A stretch of 64,000 bases of DNA. Source: Streptomyces sp. HM190 (GTDB lineage: Bacteria; Actinomycetota; Actinomycetes; Streptomycetales; Streptomycetaceae). Position 1 is the stretch's first letter. Every line of letters starts with the position of its first letter. Of the stretch, positions 58,815-64,000 are shown one piece after another. The DNA lies in the NCBI RefSeq assembly GCF_009857135.1, contig NZ_CP047318.1, positions 4,402,001-4,466,000 on the forward strand, in the 5' to 3' direction. The position numbers and the translations under genes were made by a program. Under the pieces are notes generated by a model. That model was not told the origin of the DNA. It was given only the letters and a program-made list of their open reading frames with translations, and ran no database searches.

Positions 58815-59807
58815 ATGACCATCCCGGCCATCGCGGCGACCGCGCTGCGCAAGTCCTACGGCGACAAGGTCGTCCTCGACGGCGTCGACCTCACCGTTCC
58901 CGAGGGGACGATCTTCTCCCTGCTCGGCCCGAACGGGGCCGGCAAGACCACCGCCGTCAAGATCCTCTCCACCCTCATCGGCGCCGACGGCGGCCGGATC
59001 AGCGTCGCGGGCCACGACCTGGCCACCGACCCGCAGGCCGTCCGCGCCGCGATCGGTGTCACCGGGCAGTTCTCCGCCGTCGACGGGCTCATCACCGGCG
59101 AGGAGAACATGCTCCTCATGGCGGACCTGCACCACCTGCCGAGGAGCGAGGGGCGACGGGTCACCGCCGAACTGCTGGAGCGCTTCGACCTCACCGAGGC
59201 CGCGCGCAAGCCCGCCTCCACCTACTCCGGCGGCATGAAGCGCCGCCTCGACATCGCGATGACGCTGGTCGGCAGCCCACGCGTCATCTTCCTCGACGAG
59301 CCGACCACCGGCCTCGACCCCCGCTCCCGCCACACCATGTGGCAGATCATCCGCGAACTGGTCACGGGCGGCGTCACCGTCTTCCTCACCACCCAGTACC
59401 TGGAGGAGGCCGACGAACTCGCCGACCGGATCGCCGTGCTCCACGACGGCCGGATCGCCGCCGAGGGCACCGCCGAGGAACTCAAGCGACTGATCCCCGG
59501 CGGCCACGTCCGGCTCCGCTTCTCCGACCCGGCGCTCTACCGGTCGGCCGCCGCCGCACTCGTCCACGGCACCCCTCCCGACGCTGCCCCCCGCCCCCGC
59601 GGGGGCACCGCCGACGACGACGCCCTGACCCTGCGGATCCCCAGCGACGGTTCGCAGCGCGACCTGCGCGCCGTCCTCGACCGGCTGGACGCCGCCGGCG
59701 TCGAGGCCGACGAACTGACCGTGCACACCCCCGACCTCGACGACGTGTTCTTCGCCCTCACCGGCGGCACCGACATCCCCGCCCAGGCCAAGGAGGCCCT
59801 GCGATGA
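58815..59807 (+). CDS. ABC transporter ATP-binding protein (DrrA-like)
   Basis: A 330-residue ATPase with Walker A GPNGAGKTTAVKIL, signature YSGGMKRRLDIAMTL, Walker B VIFLDEPTTGLD and TTQYLEEADELA. The C-terminal DrrA-type accessory domain ends in TPDLDDVFFALTGG. GAAGGAG lies ten bases before ATG 58815. Its stop overlaps the permease start. Resembles the ABC pair at 15.8-17.7 kb. Confidence 0.9.
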   Translation: MTIPAIAATALRKSYGDKVVLDGVDLTVPEGTIFSLLGPNGAGKTTAVKILSTLIGADGGRISVAGHDLATDPQAVRAAIGVTGQFSAVDGLITGEENMLLMADLHHLPRSEGRRVTAELLERFDLTEAARKPASTYSGGMKRRLDIAMTLVGSPRVIFLDEPTTGLDPRSRHTMWQIIRELVTGGVTVFLTTQYLEEADELADRIAVLHDGRIAAEGTAEELKRLIPGGHVRLRFSDPALYRSAAAALVHGTPPDAAPRPRGGTADDDALTLRIPSDGSQRDLRAVLDRLDAAGVEADELTVHTPDLDDVFFALTGGTDIPAQAKEALR

Positions 59808-60592
59808 GTTCCCTCTCCCTCGCCGTCCGCGACTCGACGACCATGCTGCGCCGCAACCTGCTGCACGCCAGGCGCTACCCGTCGATGACGCTGAACCTGC
59901 TGCTCACACCGGTCATGCTGTTGCTGCTGTTCGTCTACATCTTCGGAGACGCGATGAGCGCCGGCCTCGGCGGCGGCGCCGACCGCTCCGACTACGTCGC
60001 CTACCTGCTGCCCGGTCTGCTGCTGATGACGGTCGGATCCACCACCATCGGCACCGCGGTGTCCGTCTCGAACGACATGACCGAGGGCATCATCGCCCGC
60101 TTCCGCACGATGGCGATCCACCGCGCGTCGGTGCTCGTCGGGCACGTCATCGGCAGTGTGGCGCAGTGCCTGATGAGCGTGGTCCTCGTCGGCGCGGTCG
60201 GCGTGGCCGTCGGCTTCCGCTCCACCGACGCCACCGTCCTGGAGTGGCTGGCCGCCTTCGGACTGGTCACGCTGTTCGCCCTGGCGCTCACCTGGATCGC
60301 CGTCGGGATGGGCCTGGTCAGCCCGAACGCCGAGGCCGCCAGCAACAACGCGATGCCGCTGATCTTCCTCCCGCTGATCTCCAGCACCTTCGTGCCGCTG
60401 GACTCCATGCCGGGCTGGTTCCAGCCGATCGCCGAGTACCAGCCGTTCACCCCGGCCATCGAGACCCTGCGCGGTCTGCTCCTCGGCACCGAGATCGGCC
60501 ACAACGGCTGGCTCGCGGTGGCCTGGTGCGTCGGTCTCGCGGTGCTCGGCTACGTCTGGTCCACCGCGAAGTTCGACGGCGACCCGAAGTAA
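59804..60592 (+). CDS. ABC-2 type transporter permease (DrrB-like)
   Basis: A 262-residue permease with about six membrane helices. Family markers are NLLLTPVMLLLLFVYIFG, NDMTEGIIARFRTMAI and FLPLISSTFVPLDSMPGWFQPIAEYQPFTP. It completes a two-component exporter with the ATPase (ATGA overlap), controlled with DUF4097 from one promoter. Substrate unknown; GbsR/MarR control suggests a drug or toxic metabolite. Confidence 0.9.
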   Translation: MSSLSLAVRDSTTMLRRNLLHARRYPSMTLNLLLTPVMLLLLFVYIFGDAMSAGLGGGADRSDYVAYLLPGLLLMTVGSTTIGTAVSVSNDMTEGIIARFRTMAIHRASVLVGHVIGSVAQCLMSVVLVGAVGVAVGFRSTDATVLEWLAAFGLVTLFALALTWIAVGMGLVSPNAEAASNNAMPLIFLPLISSTFVPLDSMPGWFQPIAEYQPFTPAIETLRGLLLGTEIGHNGWLAVAWCVGLAVLGYVWSTAKFDGDPK

Positions 60593-60697
60593 CCCCCGTG
60601 ACAGCGCGGGCAGCCACCCGCACCCCGCCCCTCCGCACCCCGCTCCACTCGCACCCCATTCACCCGCACCTCGTACCACCCCGCACCTCACCCCACC

Positions 60698-60738
60698 GGG
60701 GCGGTGTACACCGACAGGGCGTCGGAGTACACCGCCCC
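60698..60738. terminator. Long inverted repeat, probable bidirectional terminator
   Basis: GGGGCGGTGTAC-A-CCGAC and GTCGG-A-GTACACCGCCCC form a 17 bp stem with a single A/A mismatch and an AGGGC loop, between convergent permease and small gene. The GTGTAC/GTACAC arms could alternatively be an operator. Confidence 0.65.
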
Positions 60739-60772
60739 GTTCGCGTGCCCTCGGCGCCCCGCCCCGCGCGGG

Positions 60773-60961
60773 CTACCGCTTCAGGGCCCGGTACCGCTTC
60801 AGCAGCGCCGACAGCCTCGCCGGGTCCTTGCCGCCGTTCAGCTCCCTCAGGAGGTCGTCGGGACAGAGTTCGTAGAGGTCGCCCCACCAGCCGCGGCGGC
60901 GGTGGTCGTAGATGCGGTTGCCGCCGGGGACTCCTCGGGCGACGTAACGGCGTTTGCTCAC
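60773..60961 (-). CDS. Small basic protein overlapping the AbiEii-like gene
   Basis: A 62-residue protein: RRYVARGVPGGNRIYDHRRRGWWGDLYELCPDDLLRELNGG then a basic helix ending KRYRALKR. Similar short proteins are, to my memory, conserved in streptomycetes, but I know no function. It starts at GTG 60961 overlapping the upstream TGA as GTGA, so it depends on translation of the nucleotidyltransferase-like gene. Size, charge and coupling would fit an antitoxin or accessory subunit. That is inference. Confidence 0.65.
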   Translation of the reverse strand: MSKRRYVARGVPGGNRIYDHRRRGWWGDLYELCPDDLLRELNGGKDPARLSALLKRYRALKR

Positions 60962-61674
60962 TCGGCCTCCGGTGGGGGTGTCAACGCCTCCTCCTCCAGC
61001 AGGCGTTCGGCGATGTCGGCGGCCCAGGACTGGGCCCACCGACGGAGTGACAGGGTGGCCTGCTCGTCGAGGCCCTGGCGAGCGAATTCCCTGTCGTCGA
61101 GCCACTCGGTGGCCTCCAACCGGGCCTGGAGGTCGGCGAGATCGAAGGTGGAGGCGGTGGCGGAGGTGTGGCGGCGGGCCAGTTCCTCCAGTTCGGGGAC
61201 GGTCCAGTGGGCCCCGGCCGCGTGGACCGTGACCAGGTCGCGGGCGGTGTTCCGGTCGGCGAGGGCCCGCACCTTCGTACCGACGACGTCCTCCAGGGAG
61301 AGGGTCGGCCCGAGCGACGTCTCGACCGCGGGGTGCCACAGGGACTCCTTGAGGATGTCCAGGGTGCGCACCTCCGCCGTCGTCGGTTCGGTGACGAGGA
61401 GGCGGGCGGAGAGCGGGGTGCCCTCCGCCTCGTCCACGAGCCATCCGCGCCCCGCCAGCCCGGCGCGGACGACGCCGGCGATCTCGTCCATCGGGGCCGG
61501 GTGCTCCGTCGCCACCTCCAGCAGGCGGCCCGGCGGCCGGCTCTCCGTCAGTCCGTGGGCCCGTACCGCGTGGTCGCCGGTCACGGCCAGGGCGTAGGGG
61601 GCGCCGACGGCCACGATGTCGGTGAGGAGATGGAGGACCGGGTCGGGGGGTCCGGGCTCGGGCAGGCCGTTCAC
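60958..61674 (-). CDS. AbiEii/AbiGii-like nucleotidyltransferase family protein, acidic motif apparently lost
   Basis: About 238 residues from GTG 61674. The pattern (LHLLTDIVAVGAPYALAVTGDHAVRAHGL ... LLEVATEHPAPMDEIAGVVRAGLAGRGW ... LSLEDVVGTKVRALADRNTARDLVTVHAA) is that of AbiEii-type nucleotidyltransferases, the toxins of MenAT/AbiE systems. In relatives the segment before VATE carries a DxD metal motif (DLDVATE type); here it reads GRLLEVATE with no Asp pair, so catalysis is doubtful. An upstream GTG at 61731 would add 19 Pro/Arg-rich residues and is less likely. Overlaps the small downstream gene. Confidence 0.7.
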   Translation of the reverse strand: MNGLPEPGPPDPVLHLLTDIVAVGAPYALAVTGDHAVRAHGLTESRPPGRLLEVATEHPAPMDEIAGVVRAGLAGRGWLVDEAEGTPLSARLLVTEPTTAEVRTLDILKESLWHPAVETSLGPTLSLEDVVGTKVRALADRNTARDLVTVHAAGAHWTVPELEELARRHTSATASTFDLADLQARLEATEWLDDREFARQGLDEQATLSLRRWAQSWAADIAERLLEEEALTPPPEAE

Positions 61675-61851
61675 GCGCGGGCCTCGGGCGGGGCGGGGGG
61701 TGGGGCCAGGGACATGGACATGGATTATCACGGTTCACGGGCTTTCCCCGTCATCTCCCCGGTGCACCGGGCGTTGGCCCCGCGCACTTCTCAAGTTCGG
61801 TTGAGGGAAGCCAAAGCGGGCTCACAGCGCGATCCGCCATCGTCCCGGGTC

Positions 61852-62562
61852 TTGGACCAGACCCTTCTCGTGGTCGCCGATCTGGCCGCCATCTCCGTGC
61901 TGACCTTCGCGGTCTACTTGCCCCGCCATCGAACGCCGCGACCTGATCGCCGCGTTCCTCGGCGTCAACGTCGGTGTGCTCGCGGTGGCGATGACGCTCA
62001 GCTCGTCCTCGGTCGGGGTCGGGCTCGGCATGGGCCTGTTCGGCCGGCGGCGGACCGGGCGGCGGACCCGGCGGTGGTGGCGGCGAGAGCGTCGGCGACT
62101 ACACCGCCAAGGTCACCGGCGGCACCCTGGTCCTCCGCTCCCAGGGCGACGGGTTCGACTCCAACGGCACCGCCGAGATCACCGGCGGCACGATCGTCGT
62201 CAACGGCCCCGAGTCGGGCGGCAACGGCGCGCTCGACGTCAACGGCAGCTTCACCGTCAGCGGCGGCACGCTGCTCGCCTCCGGTAGCGCGGGCACTGCA
62301 CATCGTCGACTCCGACGGCGGGATCGTCGCCTCGTACGTCACCTCCAAGACCATCCAGAACGTCGTCCACTCCGGTGAGGGCGTCGAGAACGGCGAGGAG
62401 TACAGCGTGTAGGCAGGCGGTTCGGCCTCCGGGTCCGACACCGGCGGCCTGGCCGGGTCGGGCACGCTCGGCTCCGCCGAGAAGATCGCCACGGTCACCG
62501 CGGGCGAGGCCCCGGAGGGCGGCGGCTTCGGCGGCCCCGGCGGGAGCAGCAGGGAAAAGTGA
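61852..62562 (+). pseudogene. Fused ruin of a DUF4956 protein and a carbohydrate-binding (Cthe_2159-like) protein
   Basis: Starts like a DUF4956 membrane protein (LDQTLLVVADLAAISVLTFAVYLPRH), changes frame near 61925, continues RRDLIAAFLGVNVGVLAVAMTL...GMGLFG, then jumps at ~62040 into the C-terminal half of a secreted carbohydrate-binding protein (TGGTLVLRSQGDGFDSNGTAEITGGTIVVNGPESGGNGALDVNG). A second break near 62292 leads to LHIVDSDGGIVASYVTSKTIQNVV, then a TAG at 62410-62412 where Tyr is expected, and AEKIATVTAGEAPEGGGFGG to the final TGA at 62562. The intervening polyphosphate-polymerase-like gene often found between these two families is gone. Confidence 0.75.
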
Positions 62563-62679
62563 ACTCGGGGGCAACCTTTCCCCGAACGGCGACCACCCAT
62601 GAGTCGGAACTCCCTTCACAGGGGTTCCACACGAACCACGTGTTCACCCGAATCACGTACGTTACGTAAGGACTCATCC

Positions 62680-64000
62680 GTGGCTTCTGTCTCCTCGCGC
62701 CCCTCCCACCGCCGGTCCCTCCGCAAGCGCCGCGTCCTCGTGGTCACCGCCGCCGCCGTGGCCGCGGGTGTCGGCGCCGGCGTCCTGGTGATGAACGCGG
62801 GCGCCGCCCCCACGGACCTCTACCGGCAGGTGCTGCCCGCCAAGGACGGCTGGGCGGCCTCCGGGTCCGGCACCACCGGCGGCTCGAAGGCGGACGCGGC
62901 GCACACCTTCACGGTCTCGACCCGCGCCCAACTGGTGAAGGCGCTCGGCGCGCAGACCGACACCACCCCCCGCATCATCAAGATCAAGGGCACGATCGAC
63001 GCCAACACCGACGACGCGGGCAAGAAGCTGACCTGCGCGGACTACGCCTCCGGCACCGGCTACTCGCTCTCCGCGTACCTCAATGCCTTCGACCCGTCGA
63101 CGTACGGCAAGAAGGCACCGTCCGGTGCCCAGGAGACCGCCCGCAAGGCCGCGGCGGACAAGCAGAAGAAGAACATCGTCTTCCGGGTCCCGTCGAACAC
63201 CACCCTCATCGGTGTCCCCGGCACCAAGGCGGGGATCACGGGCGGCAGCCTCCAGGTCCAGAACGTCAAGAACGTGATCATCCGCAACCTGACGTTCGCC
63301 GCGACGGAGGACTGCTTCCCGCAGTGGGACCCGACGGACGGCTCGTCCGGCGAGTGGAACTCCGCCTACGACTCGGTCACCCTGCGCGGGGCGACCAACG
63401 TCTGGGCCGACCACAACACGTTCACCGACGAGCCGACCTTCGACACGTCGCTGAAGACGTACTTCGGCCGCAAGTACCAGATCCACGACGGCGCCCTCGA
63501 CATCACCAACGGCTCCGACCTGGTGACCGTCGAACGCAACGTCTTCTCCCACCACGACAAGACGATGCTGATCGGCAGCAGCGACACCGACTCCACGGGC
63601 AAGCTCCGCGTCACCCTCCACCACAACGTGTGGAAGGGCATCGTCCAGCGCGCGCCGCTGGCCCGCATCGGCCAGATCCACCTCTACAACAACGTCTACG
63701 ACACGACGCCCCTCAACGGCTACGAGTCGAAGTACAGCATCGACTCCCGCGCCAAGGCGCAGGTCGTGGCCGAGCACAACGTGTGGCGGATCCCGGCCGG
63801 CGCGAAGACCGCGAAGCTGCTGAGCGGCGACGGCACGGGCTCCCTCGCCGGGACAGGCAACGTCGTCAACGGCACGGCGACGGACCTCGTGGCCGCGTAC
63901 AACGCCGCGAACTCGAAGAAGCTGAAGACGACGGTGAACTGGACGCCGACGCTGACGGCCGGCCTGGAGACGTCGGTGAAGAACCTCCTGACCGACCTGG
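62680..64000 (+). CDS. Pectate lyase, secreted (partial at right edge)
   Basis: 440 codons are visible, with no stop before the window ends. A signal peptide (SLRKRRVLVVTAAAVAAGVGAGVLVMNAGAAP) is followed by a polysaccharide lyase family 1 beta-helix: FTVSTRAQLVKALG, IKIKGTIDANTDD, VIIRNLTFAATEDCFPQWDPTDGSSGEWNSAYDSVTL, VWADHNTFTDE, YQIHDGALDITNGSDLVTVERNVFSHHDKTMLIG and VTLHHNVWKGIVQRAPLARIGQIHLYNNVY. These include the calcium-binding Asp residues and the Arg of the RAPLARIG region. It cleaves polygalacturonate outside the cell. GTG 62680 follows AAGGA. The C-terminus, perhaps with a binding module, lies outside the window. Confidence 0.9.
   Translation, partial: MASVSSRPSHRRSLRKRRVLVVTAAAVAAGVGAGVLVMNAGAAPTDLYRQVLPAKDGWAASGSGTTGGSKADAAHTFTVSTRAQLVKALGAQTDTTPRIIKIKGTIDANTDDAGKKLTCADYASGTGYSLSAYLNAFDPSTYGKKAPSGAQETARKAAADKQKKNIVFRVPSNTTLIGVPGTKAGITGGSLQVQNVKNVIIRNLTFAATEDCFPQWDPTDGSSGEWNSAYDSVTLRGATNVWADHNTFTDEPTFDTSLKTYFGRKYQIHDGALDITNGSDLVTVERNVFSHHDKTMLIGSSDTDSTGKLRVTLHHNVWKGIVQRAPLARIGQIHLYNNVYDTTPLNGYESKYSIDSRAKAQVVAEHNVWRIPAGAKTAKLLSGDGTGSLAGTGNVVNGTATDLVAAYNAANSKKLKTTVNWTPTLTAGLETSVKNLLTDL

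Overview
The window is chromosomal DNA from a Streptomyces or a very close relative. Base composition is very GC-rich with GC at nearly every third codon position, GTG and TTG starts are common, genes are joined by ATGA-type overlaps, and several genes appear to have leaderless promoters. Gene content agrees: two branched-chain keto acid dehydrogenase (bkd) operons, a bacterial proteasome activator, two divergent Ser/Thr kinases and a SpoIIE-type phosphatase. Four near-perfect copies of the ParB site parS (core GTTTCACGTGAAAC) at 14.6 kb and 51.45 kb suggest the replication origin is not far away. I saw no tRNA, rRNA, intact insertion sequence or CRISPR array.

Layout. 0-3.5 kb: a membrane pair (DUF5819 and HTTM proteins) and a SpoU-type RNA methyltransferase. 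3.5-7.5 kb: phenylacetate-type catabolism (paaN divergent from a 3-hydroxyacyl-CoA dehydrogenase plus a TetR regulator). 7.7-12 kb: an Lrp-type regulator divergent from the first bkd operon (E1 alpha, E1 beta, E2). 12.2-15.8 kb: molybdenum cofactor genes (MobA-like/DUF6457 and MoeA), a parS cluster and a K+ channel. 15.8-20.3 kb: a drug-type ABC exporter, a quinone oxidoreductase, a small surface protein and the proteasome activator. 20.4-24 kb: two divergent membrane Ser/Thr kinases. 24.5-28.2 kb: the second bkd operon. 28.3-35.3 kb: a BRO-type protein, a D-Ala-D-Ala carboxypeptidase, a GntR regulator with an MFS transporter, a mycothiol-dependent-type enzyme, a nitrilase-family hydrolase and a LURP-like protein.

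35.3-40 kb reads as a small accessory island: small ORFs, a KimA-like potassium/amino-acid transporter and a serine recombinase broken by two frameshifts and a stop codon. 40-53.3 kb is housekeeping again: thioredoxin/NHL protein, M18 aminopeptidase, FadE-type acyl-CoA dehydrogenase, SseB-like protein, pirin, AI-2E family transporter, SpoIIE phosphatase, parS and aspS. 53.4-64 kb is more variable: two tandem secreted intradiol dioxygenase-like proteins, a minisatellite, a GPP34 protein pair, a DUF4097/ABC exporter unit facing its probable MarR/GbsR repressor across an array of TTGCAA-type sites, an AbiEii-like nucleotidyltransferase overlapping a tiny gene, a fused gene ruin (DUF4956 plus carbohydrate-binding protein), and a secreted pectate lyase cut by the window edge.

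Functional links. The two bkd operons, PaaN, the hydroxyacyl-CoA dehydrogenase and the FadE-like enzyme all feed acyl-CoA metabolism. A near-identical palindrome (ACCGAACRATCGGT) lies in the paaN/paaH promoter region and upstream of the first bkd operon, suggesting a shared regulator, most simply the TetR protein encoded between them. Many transcription units end in perfect 15-20 bp GC-rich hairpins without a T tract, a common Streptomyces terminator style.
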